A stretch of 64,000 nucleotides of DNA from contig NC_087066.1 of assembly GCF_963678635.1 (NCBI RefSeq), positions 52,652,312 to 52,716,311 on the forward strand. Reading direction: 5' to 3'. Source of the stretch: Symsagittifera roscoffensis. Taxonomy: Eukaryota > Xenacoelomorpha > Acoela > Convolutidae. This document shows, piece after piece, positions 21,701-29,372 of this stretch; positions within the stretch are counted from its first letter, which is position 1, and each line of letters starts with the position of its first letter. The translations under genes were made by a program, and so were the position numbers. The notes under the pieces were generated by a model. The model ran no database searches and was not told where the DNA came from. It worked only from the letters and a program-made list of their open reading frames with translations.

Positions 21701-24700
21701 CCGGCTACGTAGATAGCTCCTCGATTTGCAGCGGCTAGTCGGAGATTCGTAGGAATCAGATCTTCCCGCGTGAAGCCCATTCTCTCCCAGGTTTTTATCG
21801 GCATCACACTCACCACCGCGCCTGTGTCCAGAAGCCCTGTGACTCCGATTTTTGTTCCGTTGGTGTCAAGCAGGTGTGCTGTCACATCTGCTTCATATCC
21901 AATATGTACCGCGTCTTGTTCCATCATGGCGTCATGGCCTATCCTGCGGACTTTGAGTTCCTCTTCACCCAAATAGATCTGCCCCATTTGGTCATCATCT
22001 GTTGTTATGTAAGTCCTGGTGTAGATGCTGATTCCATCCACGTTCAGCATTATTTGATACGGCCCATAGACCTCCAAGTAGCGTCCATGAAGTTTCTTCA
22101 TGCGAGGGCCACCCGTCGTTAGTAGTGCTCGCACAGCTCTCGACTCAGTGCGTGGCTCCACCTGCCTCAGATAATCTGCATATGTGTCCAAATGCATTAA
22201 AGTGAACTCTGATGGTTCACTCAAATTTCTTATTACCTGGTGTCCAGCCACTGAGATTATCGACTGTATCTTCTTTCCTTGCGGCGCCATGCCGAACCTC
22301 TTACCGGAGATCACTTTAAGTTTCATATCTAAACTGCTTGGTGTTTTCGTCTCCTCGAACTCCGTTGCTTCGAAGGTATTCAGTTGCTCCTGAAGCTTTT
22401 CATTTTCCAGTTCAAGTTTCACTTTTTGTTCGATCTCTTTCGTCACCAATTCCTGCTGTACTCTATTTAAAGCATCCTTTGCGGCTGCCTTATAATCGAT
22501 CTTGAAGTCATCGGCCGCAGTTGCTGGTTCCGGTTCACGTGCTTCTCCTGTTACCGCTTGCATTTTCTTTGCCGCCAGCTCTTGAGGTTTGTCCTTCCTG
22601 CGTGCCTCTGCTTCGTTTAAAAGTCGAGCCTTGCTTGCTTTCACTCCTGATAAAGCTTCTTCATGCCTTGGATGCTTGATGTCTGCCACTGCATCCCAGA
22701 ATTGTGGACAGTCTGATTTAAAATGACCTTCCAAGTTGCAAAAGAAACACCTCGGGCCGAATTTCGCAATTACTCCTCTCATGAAATCCTCATGTTCCAA
22801 CTCTGACGCATCTTCGTCCTCGAGGCTAAAGCCTATTGCTTTCATGCCTTGTTTATAAGCTGGGCATGCTGACACATGATGGTCTGTTGAACTACAATTA
22901 GCACAAGAGCGTCTCTTGTCCATATCGTCCCTCGGTTTGTACCAATTGTTCCCTTGGTTCGCTGGTCCGTTGTTAAAATTGCCATAATTGTTCTTGTAAT
23001 ATCCAGATCTCGAAGGAGGTTTCAGCAATAGATACTCTTTCGATTTGAGTCTCAACTCCTCCGGTGTTGGCGCATTAGTTGATAGTGGTGTGTAATGCGT
23101 TGCTAGCATCGTACGAAGTTCATCGTTTTTCACACCATCGATGAATTTTGAGGCTACGGCCAGGTTCATCCTTCGATTTGACTCATCCGGTTGGCTGCGT
23201 CTTCTCAGCATTTCCAAATCATCGAGAAACTTGTCTATAGTTTCATCTTCCCGCTGCCTCCGTTTCTCGAAGCGCATCATCGCCTGGTGCCCCTGCACCC
23301 CTGATCCGAAACGGTTTAATAAAATTTCGAAGATTTTCTCAGCAGTGTCACGTTGATACTGTTTCTTGGCCATGACACAGTTCAGGGCTGTCCCTTCTAA
23401 GTTGCTGGTGAGCGCGCTGCATTCCTGTCTCTCAGACAAGTCTTCTTCCTCGAAATGCAGCTTCATTACCTCTATCCAGGTATCAATACAGCCATCAGAT
23501 TCGTCTTTGTAGCATCTTGGTTTCTTAAAGACTCTTCTGGACTTTTCACTGCGTTCATTGGTTCTAGATAACCGCGTCAGGAATGTCTCCAAAGACCTGT
23601 TCAGGGGTTCAAATGCTGTGGCCATAGCCGTAGCATCCCTTGAGTGTCCCGCTTGAGTGTCCTCACACCTTGTCGAAGGCTCTGTGTGCGGTACATCCCT
23701 ACAATCCGAATCACCATGAGCGTTTCCCGCTTGGCCCATGTGACTCCTCCTCGGGCTTGTATGCCCCATGTTGCCAGAATCGCTTCTCCCGGTCGCATGT
23801 GTGCTTTGCGTTGGTCGTTCGTTCGAGGTTTGTTTGTTCCCCGTTGAACTCGCTCTACTGTTCGGGCCCCATGCTGTATTACTCCTTGTGGCATAGCCTG
23901 ATGAACTGCCCCTGCCTCTAGTGGATCCATATGTCTTCCTCCTTTCATTGAAGTTCACCCTCGGTTCCCTGCTGGGACCTCCCGAGTTCGGCTCTCCTTC
24001 TTTTGGTCCACTCTTGCTGCTTAGTAGCCCGTCCAACCTATCCATGATAGCCTGCGTTCGCCTCTCCATCATCGCGTCTATCTTTGTGTCAAGAGACCCA
24101 AGAGACTGCTCTTGCTGAATTCTTAACTTCTCCATGTCGGCTCTTAAGCGTAACTCCCTCTGTTCCGCTTCTCTTGTCATTCGCGACAAGTTCCTCGTCA
24201 TATGTTCGTCCGTTCTTTCTTTCAAGCGTTTTTCGCTTCTGTCAACTTCTTGTCTGTTGCGGTTTATTTCTTCCCGCAGACTTTCTCTTTCAATGTGAAC
24301 TGCTCTTTCTAGTTCACTCATCCTTATCGACATCTGTTCATTTTGTTCTCCTAAACTGCCCACTATGTTGTTTAAGGCTTCCTCTAGTGCTGCCCCGTTA
24401 TCCATGAGTGGCATCACTAGTGGTGGTGTAACTCTGTCGGTTCCAGGTAGCTTCGTGCTGGTCGAGATCCGGGCCTTGACTCTCTGTCTTGACGTCTTTT
24501 CATTATCCATTTCAGGATCCGCTAACGCGTTGCCAAGCCCTCTGGTTCTACTCTCTTCAGGTTGTGGCTCCGAACTTGTCCTGATCGCGAAGTCCTTCGA
24601 CTGGCCCGGTGTGTTTGCCTCTTTGCTTATCGTTGTCACTACACCAAATTTATCCATGGTTCCAGTCTCTCTTCCGACGTGTGCCTCACTCTCCTGGATC

Positions 24701-25299
24701 GAACTATTGAGACTGACTTGAGATCCAAAGTCCCCTTGCTCCTCTTCATCCTCTTCCTCCTGGGACTCCCCATCGTTTCCTGCTCCTCCTCCCATGCTGA
24801 ATGGAAAGATGTTTCCGAAGGTGTTCTTCATTCTTTCTGAGAATGATGATGACGTTGTTTGTTTCCCCGTTCCGCCTGCCATCATAGTGTTGTCTGTCGG
24901 AGATCTTCTAGTCGCCGTTACTTCAGTTGAGATGTCGGACAGTTCCGACATCTCCTCTCGATCCAACGTCCCGGTGGAAGTGGCAAAATCATGGCCTTGT
25001 TCTACCGGAGTAGATTCACTCGCCAGCCTTCTGCCTCTCCCTTCAAGTCCATTTACTCCCTGGTTGTCGTTCATGGTATGGTCCGTATTGACCTCCACTT
25101 CTAACAGTTCTCTTCGCTCTTCTGAGGTCTTTTGACTTCTCGTTTCAACCATTCTGCCTGAAACCGTCCCCTTTTTATCGGACCGGGTTCGCTTGATCCA
25201 ATCCACAAAAGGATCGGTCATCGTTTTTCTTTGCTTTTCAGGTATGAATTTCCTAGAGCTATTACCTCGTTTTGGTATCCTTGACTTGTCTAAACTCAT
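15703..25299 (-). CDS. Gypsy-type Gag-Pol polyprotein with C-terminal macro domain
   Basis: One uninterrupted 3198-codon frame. Domains in order: acidic/Ser-rich N-terminus; coiled coil (about 310-410); Retrotrans_gag-like capsid (about 605-740); two CCHC zinc knuckles (CANC..H..C near 798-815 and CFFC..H..C near 848-862); aspartic protease with D1158-T-G-A; reverse transcriptase with LDLGSAF (D1578) and YVDD (D1645, D1646); RNase H starting VLDTDAS (D1791, D1793); integrase with HHCC finger (H2415..C2453) and D2481, D2540, E2576 (D-x35-E). Then come an acidic linker of ~400 residues and a C-terminal macro-like domain (about 3045-3195). All catalytic positions of the retroelement enzymes are present. 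Gag and Pol share one frame, so no frameshift is needed; Gag excess would require another mechanism. Confidence 0.93.
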   Translation of the reverse strand: MSLDKSRIPKRGNSSRKFIPEKQRKTMTDPFVDWIKRTRSDKKGTVSGRMVETRSQKTSEERRELLEVEVNTDHTMNDNQGVNGLEGRGRRLASESTPVEQGHDFATSTGTLDREEMSELSDISTEVTATRRSPTDNTMMAGGTGKQTTSSSFSERMKNTFGNIFPFSMGGGAGNDGESQEEEDEEEQGDFGSQVSLNSSIQESEAHVGRETGTMDKFGVVTTISKEANTPGQSKDFAIRTSSEPQPEESRTRGLGNALADPEMDNEKTSRQRVKARISTSTKLPGTDRVTPPLVMPLMDNGAALEEALNNIVGSLGEQNEQMSIRMSELERAVHIERESLREEINRNRQEVDRSEKRLKERTDEHMTRNLSRMTREAEQRELRLRADMEKLRIQQEQSLGSLDTKIDAMMERRTQAIMDRLDGLLSSKSGPKEGEPNSGGPSREPRVNFNERRKTYGSTRGRGSSSGYATRSNTAWGPNSRASSTGNKQTSNERPTQSTHATGRSDSGNMGHTSPRRSHMGQAGNAHGDSDCRDVPHTEPSTRCEDTQAGHSRDATAMATAFEPLNRSLETFLTRLSRTNERSEKSRRVFKKPRCYKDESDGCIDTWIEVMKLHFEEEDLSERQECSALTSNLEGTALNCVMAKKQYQRDTAEKIFEILLNRFGSGVQGHQAMMRFEKRRQREDETIDKFLDDLEMLRRRSQPDESNRRMNLAVASKFIDGVKNDELRTMLATHYTPLSTNAPTPEELRLKSKEYLLLKPPSRSGYYKNNYGNFNNGPANQGNNWYKPRDDMDKRRSCANCSSTDHHVSACPAYKQGMKAIGFSLEDEDASELEHEDFMRGVIAKFGPRCFFCNLEGHFKSDCPQFWDAVADIKHPRHEEALSGVKASKARLLNEAEARRKDKPQELAAKKMQAVTGEAREPEPATAADDFKIDYKAAAKDALNRVQQELVTKEIEQKVKLELENEKLQEQLNTFEATEFEETKTPSSLDMKLKVISGKRFGMAPQGKKIQSIISVAGHQVIRNLSEPSEFTLMHLDTYADYLRQVEPRTESRAVRALLTTGGPRMKKLHGRYLEVYGPYQIMLNVDGISIYTRTYITTDDDQMGQIYLGEEELKVRRIGHDAMMEQDAVHIGYEADVTAHLLDTNGTKIGVTGLLDTGAVVSVMPIKTWERMGFTREDLIPTNLRLAAANRGAIYVAGRTPVTVFHMGGRNLWMSFLVVENLDDADQFILGRDFVRNFDVMIDLNNGLIRIRNPDRKYVKRPINRIITDENKVPVFLDRKVKLQPGQAVVAIFRMRNLNSLSDSKQVCLVPNPNSQSSVILGRSFSVTQNGLCVSVLLNTLDTTVSIQRGKKLGYALPMRTDYEETQNLKKYSVKDCPYHANKDKILKRIDELKSIRKLFSMKSETDDGLSSCSNFPERPSSYELDSDKPVLPEIEHLKGKIGEGDFEKLRDLLDRNAEVFSKHKADIGCCNFVEHEIELEEGAVPHREGARRMTPHKSEACRAEIEMLLEYDMIEPSKSPWACGVVMAKKKGGQLRFCCDFRYLNAVTIKDAYPIPRIDESLSKLGDAKFFTTLDLGSAFWQVPLRKKDREKTGFACELGLYQWKRMPFGLCNATATFQRLMAQALTGVTKKYGNLLMCYVDDVVIATPTLEDHIDRLDEVFGCMKRAGLKCKPSKCEILRDSIKYLGRMVDRHGVRPDPDAVEAVLTWKAPRTDTQLMSFLGFANYYREFIKGYADKVYPMQKLMRNKGKKFEWNDEAQVAFENIKRELCEAPVLGMPTEKGMYVLDTDASVVAISGILHQEQEWNGRTVLRPIAYGSKVLSDTEMKYGAPKAEMFAVVTFVEKYRAYLGSAPFKLRVDNRALSWLKTYSMDQSYIGRWIVRLDGYHMIIEHRMRDKHRNADSLSKKTEFYERLEQKQANQAEVKEGFSFLDKETYEALPLTRWLDKSGHPIPGHPELPVEKAAEIKILSKEDPVPLDLLLRSNLVQQELSRMNINSLSLLDKTVQVTPQVMRMLGGLLEREVTRDDPEWTAAVASLTVSEKVKIMPSRQQHEENKRDCRTIVQQLVSSIPQEILTSTSYGQKGRESGKQKKTVTFVDRDKEGGVVKQNLLQDYLSGEKDKEKNQRSQDQHPGQGNLSGESEIDEKIPDEKQDLENKVLSGEFRWMRRKYGHDLEERAVSSTTPSTDDKSESSRMNTYSDRDSTSGSELSELAIHTLLVETRARNLDREVYQDPDSDRYLIPSERVFDNAADDLETIAVSKRSISLLPQKEVVRTDLQPFQQETQPLAKIWCVKMEEDTHQPNELNSQMRVMKTYLKARYRLSDLLRAQRNDRMTSNLKRWIENGAPDKGDLEEDSYRILRQYFMQKEGRLYLNKDGIVACRRREEDKVLYKYNAIVLPQLYQTELLFRSHDQMGHQGIDKVYQRILKRFEWPGMKKACEKWVTACLSCQQVKDPRKLRFPLQSIESSEFNEVVQIDHQKICMTDSGYNQVLVMIDHFTKYAEAVPCITASAEETCDHLINTWIARHGCPMTFQSDNGTAFVGELTKELMRRSQVAQAHSTTYHPQTNGLVERQNRTLVSMLRVYCSRYMTDWDRYLPQVMGAYNSTQHSTTGVSPHMMLTGHEKSLPLTFFYPEYEGKKTSPQVYVRDVIRRQKELNDLCRRNTQQAQARQRKRFDKKAAGAKAYSVGDYVWVFQNVIPPKGTKKLLKKWRGPFMITEVHQEGRFYRLSTGRAAHYENIKPHNPSTEDWCIPADMEEGDYLMMDPACEVNEKGTREKNDGNEVVEEGTDTPLDLDPNEQIEADDETLPYAEEDWQDSEQTEVPKNMEPDLPFTMQTRQKDGTRLRKKYNPYGDDFVVDRIDLKKIVEEVVGLEEITVSQDIDIVDDHNDEWVDDWSKPEVEFDDEQQQSNEQDLTNLRVLEWLNEMTSDPEKTSVTIQDVDRESAKYIKTERDDPSWAAQEGQLLIPASNLDLIPGMRSTGTPMDIFVRGVGVGLTHTENLIIKKLRIARETGNLEAETGEEPKKPDIGRVVESYFNLPNEYSSNIILTDSDFILTNRTCAVAITADMSFRTALAADFKREYKNVEFLWKQRPGIGGVAALPPAVSQIPGKYLCFLVTRATEKQHVDPENLVLSLTRLRDFLVEMDVKELSLPVYDPNRGRLHPRELYALVHVIFSDTNIQVYLHKKYYLSIG
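15706..16170 (-). CDS. Macro domain (ALC1/OARD1-like) at the C-terminus of the polyprotein
   Basis: Residues about 3045-3197 follow the pattern of the macro subfamily that includes OARD1/TARG1 and Poa1, which bind ADP-ribose and remove ADP-ribose from proteins. Visible elements are AVAITADMSFRTALAADFKR (the strand-helix that cradles ADP-ribose in the family), GIGGVAALPP, KYLCFLVTRAT, PENLVLSLTRLRDFLVEM, VKELSLPV and ALVHVIFSDTNIQVYLH. The loop usually written IGCGLDxLxW is VYDPNRGRLHPREL here, so the usual Gly-rich catalytic loop is changed. Binding, rather than hydrolysis, seems more likely. The call is by pattern and is not computed. Confidence 0.6.
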
Positions 25300-26087
25300 T
25301 CTTTATTTGATTTGTCACTTTCCTATGCCTACTCTTGACTCAATTGTTAGAGACCTTATAGTTTTATTAACAATAATAATGACACAACACAATAAATTTC
25401 ACCAGATTCTATTAAATAGTGACCACGAATCCCTGTATGTTGTCAGAGTACAGTTTGTATAAAATTTATTCACACTAGCCGATTATCGGTCCAAAGATCT
25501 GGAAACTAGCACAATATGATGTTATCAGTCAATTTAAAAGATAGTGTACTCACTACCCAATCAAGCACAGTTTAGGTTGATTTAAAATCAAAAAACAAAA
25601 AATATATATTGACACAATATGAATGTATATATAAAAAACGTATGTGTCTTGTACTCTTAGTCGGTTGCAGTACAATAGTCGAACCTGTCTTTTAAAGAAA
25701 AAGCTTTCCCTGCTTGGTGCTGCACCAAACAGACAAAACTTTGAAGGCAGTGATTTTCTCAAGTGGGCGTCTATTGCACCCACCGAGTACTGTGTTACCT
25801 ATCTGCCTTCGGACTGCCCGAGCTAGACCTACTAAAATCCTCAGGGCAGTCACTTTTCCCAAAAACGTATTATGTTTCAATCCACACCAATGAGTCACGC
25901 TCTTTTTAATTTAGACTTAGTGTCGCGAATATCCGAGTTCGGACCTGTTTTGTATTAGTCTGGTTCTTTTTGAGAGGCAAGTTACCAGTGCAGTCACTGA
26001 TACCTATCCTGTGTATTAATAACCTAATACCTCTCGCTTTTTAGTTTTTCTTTCGTTCACCTAAGTCCTTAATAAAATGATACCCCT

Positions 26088-27735
26088 CCGGATTGGCACA
26101 AATAGGACCCTTCCGGACTGTCAGATTATAGACCCCTCCGGATTGGGACCCCTCCGAGTTAGTTAATAGTAGACCCCTCCGGATTTGGACCCCTCCGAAT
26201 TAGCGACTATAAGACCCTTCCGGATTCGGACCCCTCCGGTTTTGTGGAAAGTAGACCCCTCCGGATTCGGACCCCTCTGACTTCGGAGCCCTTAGCTCTG
26301 TCAAAGTAGCTTTTTGTAGTTTTCTTTATTTCAGCTTATACCCCTCCGGATACGTTCTGCGTTGCTCTTATGCTGTTTGAATTAACTGGGAAGGGTATAG
26401 GATCCTTTCCTAGACCCCTCCGGATTGAAGTTAAGGCACTTATTTGACAATTCACACTAACGGTGAAGGGTCTTATCACTTGCCTAATTTCGACTCTATT
26501 ATGGTTGTCTTGTGCCTCCAGCCCTCCCTTTTTGTCTAGAACTGTCTTAAGTTACTTAGTTCAATCGCTATCAACTTTTGGTAGGGGTATAAGGGTTTTT
26601 TAGAAAAATTTATAAAACGTGAAGGGTGTACCCCTCCGGATTTGTGTAATTTGCTAAAAACAATCTCAAAAAATTTTCTCGCTCGCTTTTCCGAAAAATT
26701 TCTGATCCTATTAGTAAGCTCAGCTAATTTCTGATCTATTGGTACCAAGATCAACTCGATATGATCAGTAGTTCCAAAGTTATTAACCAAAACGTCTTTT
26801 TTCCGAACTCAAAAAATTTTCTCTCTTATAGGTTCCGCCTAACTTTTTCCGCAAATCTGGTCCTTTCGACCTAAAATTTATTGATCCGAGCTCAGAAGGC
26901 CTATAATCTTCTAGTTCAATGCAAAAGACCCGATCTAAAACGCTATTGTAGAAAAAATTTGCGAAAAACTATGCTACCTGGACCCCTCCGGATTGATGAA
27001 TCCACCAAATCAAACACGTTATGTTCGATTTCTCTGCAACCCGGAAGGCTTTCGGGTAGCGGATTTTAAGACTTGTAGATTCACTAGTGGACGTTGTCCG
27101 AACAACTATTTTTACTGTCCTACCTCAAAAATTTCAAAAATTTTCTAAATTTTTAGTGTTTCTTACTATCAAAAATTGTGAAAATTTGGTTTTTGGTACC
27201 AAACTAGTTCCAACCACTTCCGAACTAAAGTTAACCGGTTCTACTTGTTACAGTAGTGCAGTTACGATGTAACACACTAACTTAGCGCTTTTTTCCGTTT
27301 CAAAAAATATCGATATCTCAAAAATCGCGACTTGTGGGGGGATCAAAATATCGCAATTTTGATCCTAAAAACCGGTCTGTTTTCGTTGTTTTTCACTGAA
27401 AAATGATATAAGACTATTAATATAGGCTATATAAGTAATAATATTAGTAATACTATACCCCTCCGGGTTTGTTTAATCTCCGAATTAAGGTGCTTAACTC
27501 GGATATTCGCAGTTCGGTGAAGGGTCACTACAGTGCAGCACTGTCGAGCCCCCCACAGATTACTATCCTACTTTTTGTACCAAAAGGGATACAAAACTTG
27601 TTAACGATACCCAACAGTCGATTGTAGTTGTCGTTGAGCCTCTTCCTGTTGTTCCCTGTACTGCTTGCCGGATCGGTCTTCACCCCGGACCCTTCCGAAT
27701 TGAGCGCAAATCAGCTGACCCTTCCGGATTGGGCG
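26088..27735 (-). repeat. Cluster of about 17 short ACCC(C/T)TCCGGATT motifs in the leader
   Basis: On the plus strand the word (G/T)ACCC(C/T)TCCGGATT recurs about 17 times. Ten lie within 26088-26285, often as close pairs 15-16 bp apart. Further copies occur near 26340, 26414, 26631, 26981, 27457, 27681 and 27716. One more lies in each LTR (about 11049 and 28758), and inverted CGGAAGG forms occur near 27042 and 28128. Spacing and flanks vary, so this is not a simple tandem array; the conserved unit suggests protein-binding sites. Confidence 0.8.
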
Positions 27736-28260
27736 CAATTTATCATTAACGTGCTTAAATGCTCAAATAACCCTACAGTACAAGCCTCACAAACGGGCCA
27801 CAAAATTGATCGTAACGATCCTGACTGATATAAATGCCTGTAACAACAAAATATCTATCAACAACAAACGGGGGGGTTGAATCACATCTTGTCTGGGGGG
27901 ATGATTTCTACTGATTTTTTACTTTTTTACTGTTTTTGGTTTTTTCGGTTATTTTTTTATGTTTTTTGTTTTTCTTGGGTACTATACTACTTTTTGTTTG
28001 GTTTTACTTATATCTTTAAGTGTTTTTGGTCACCAACCGCTCAGGGGACGAGGGGACGGCCGATCCCCCCACCCTTCCTGGTTTGTGAATTTTCGGTCTT
28101 AACTAGGTTAAAAAGCTATTCACGGCAATCCGGAAGGCCTCCGCGTTCCGAACTACCCTTCCGCCCCGGCGGTTTAGGCCTAATAAGGGCGTTAATGTGA
28201 GCATCCGCTCGGCGCGGAGTGCTCGTTAACGGTTCTGCCGATCATGATGTTAAAAAAGAA

Positions 28261-28278
28261 TAACACCCAGGAGCGCCA
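28261..28278 (-). promoter_or_regulatory. Candidate tRNA primer-binding site
   Basis: On the minus strand, 7 nt after the 5' LTR, the sequence begins TGGCGCTCCTGGGTGTTA. TGG is the complement of the CCA tail of a tRNA, and the position is right for a primer-binding site. I cannot name the tRNA from the sequence. Confidence 0.5.
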
Positions 28279-28285
28279 TAAAAAC

Positions 28286-29210
28286 ATACATGTAACATTC
28301 GCCCGGAAGATACATATCGACGGATAACAAAACTAAGTCTTAAGACGACTGGCTAGCGTCTAAACAGAGCTTTGCATGTTTTTCACCGTCTCTACCAAGC
28401 CAGTACTTTTCGGTGGTCTTTCTTACATCAGGCTGACAAAAACGTTACTGTTCTCCGGCTTCGACCAGAACGCTCAAATTAACTGAATTACATGCAAAAT
28501 TAGTGAGCTCATGGCTGGGTCTCTGTATCCCCAGACCACGAGGTCACTCCTAAAAACAGGGCTACTACTTATCATATTACTATTATTTTTGTTCAGTAGA
28601 TAAAAATCATCATCTCCATCGAAGATGGATCAACCCTTTCCCCCCTACTTCTAGCTCCTCATTCTTGTCAAAACGAATTAAGATCTTAATTAAATTCAAG
28701 TCAGGACATGACGGATGCTAAAATTCAATATAAGTTCATAAAAGTCCACGTCCCGAGACCCTTCCGGATTCTTGAATCCGGTGAATCAAGCTTCTTAATA
28801 TCCAGTTCACAATAACTCGGAAGGCTGGGTTTTACCCTTCACCGTTGCTCGCAACGGCCTTGCAACTATTGTAACAGCACAATAGTTGCAACTCGGAACG
28901 TCCTCTGCTGTTCGGTAGTTCGTTGTTGTTTTTTAGTCTCGATTTTCGTACTGTTCGTAATCGCAGATAAAGTTGTTCTGTTTCTTTCTGCTATTTTAGC
29001 TAAAATGGCCGTCTCTGACGTTTCTCAGAAATATGACGTCATAATTCGAATTTTTAAAAATTAGAATTCCAGAATCTTCTAGCCTTCACCGTTTGGCTAA
29101 TCGTTCAAATAACGTCCTTATCCGTTCTAAATCGCCAATTCGGAAGGCTTGCTGCTAAAATACCGAATTCTGCAGAGACTGCATTTTGGCCATTCTGGTC
29201 GAATGTCACA
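28286..29210 (-). repeat. 5' LTR of the giant Gypsy-like element
   Basis: Same 925-bp sequence as 10577-11501. The 13-bp-stem hairpin is at 28860-28891. In the element's orientation this LTR would drive transcription toward the gag-pol ORF. Confidence 0.92.
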
Positions 29211-29213
29211 ACA
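29209..29213. repeat. Candidate target-site duplication CAACA (right)
   Basis: Partner of 10572-10576. It overlaps the last two bases of the shared 925-bp repeat, so the precise LTR boundary is uncertain by a few bases. Confidence 0.4.
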
Positions 29214-29288
29214 TACTTTAATATAATCAGAGGGCCGAAAGTATGCACCACCAGAAAAATCGGGAAGCAAAAAGGATGCAGAAAGTTA

Positions 29289-29365
29289 TGATAAACTTAT
29301 TAAATAGTTTCGTTTATCCACTGATACTTAGCCTAATTGTTGTGATAAACTTATTAAATAGTTTC
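29289..29365 (+). repeat. Pair of identical 23-bp direct repeats before the LINE ORF1
   Basis: TGATAAACTTATTAAATAGT plus TTC occurs at 29289-29311 and 29343-29365. The second copy ends just before the ORF1 start. It may be LINE 5'-UTR structure or a target duplication around a small insertion. Confidence 0.8.
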
Positions 29366-29372
29366 ATATACT

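Larger units (their letters stand above)
25300..28285 (-). other. Leader (5' untranslated region) of the giant element
   Basis: A 3-kb region between the 5' LTR and the gag-pol ATG with no long ORF on the element's strand. It contains the putative primer-binding site at its upstream end, the CCGGA motif cluster, several GGTGAAGGGTC words (about 26460, 26619, 27511), and a T/G-rich segment at 27895-28040. Such a long leader could carry packaging, transport or insulator functions. Confidence 0.7.
10577..29210 (-). mobile_element. Giant Gypsy-like LTR retrotransposon with macro and SGNH modules (18.6 kb)
   Basis: The element is bounded by two 925-bp direct repeats at a constant 17,709-bp offset. 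Reading both by eye I found no mismatch, so insertion is recent. The coding strand is minus. Order: 5' LTR (28286-29210), putative primer-binding site, motif-rich leader (25300-28285), gag-pol-macro ORF (15703-25299), coiled-coil/SGNH ORF (13878-15305), unknown ORF (12323-13912), 3' LTR (10577-11501). All three ORFs are open, so the copy looks potentially functional. It is far longer than typical 5-8 kb Gypsy elements. There is no recognisable envelope gene. Inferred to be Metaviridae from RT, RNase H and integrase order. Confidence 0.9.

Noticed and set aside
15639-25135. Many plus-strand open frames of 65-242 codons opposite the giant polyprotein
   Set aside because: They are shadows of the minus-strand coding sequence, with Ser/Leu/Cys-rich translations and no domain pattern.
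26088-27735. CRISPR-like array in the leader
   Set aside because: The motif is only ~14 bp, spacing is irregular, and the context is a eukaryotic LTR element.
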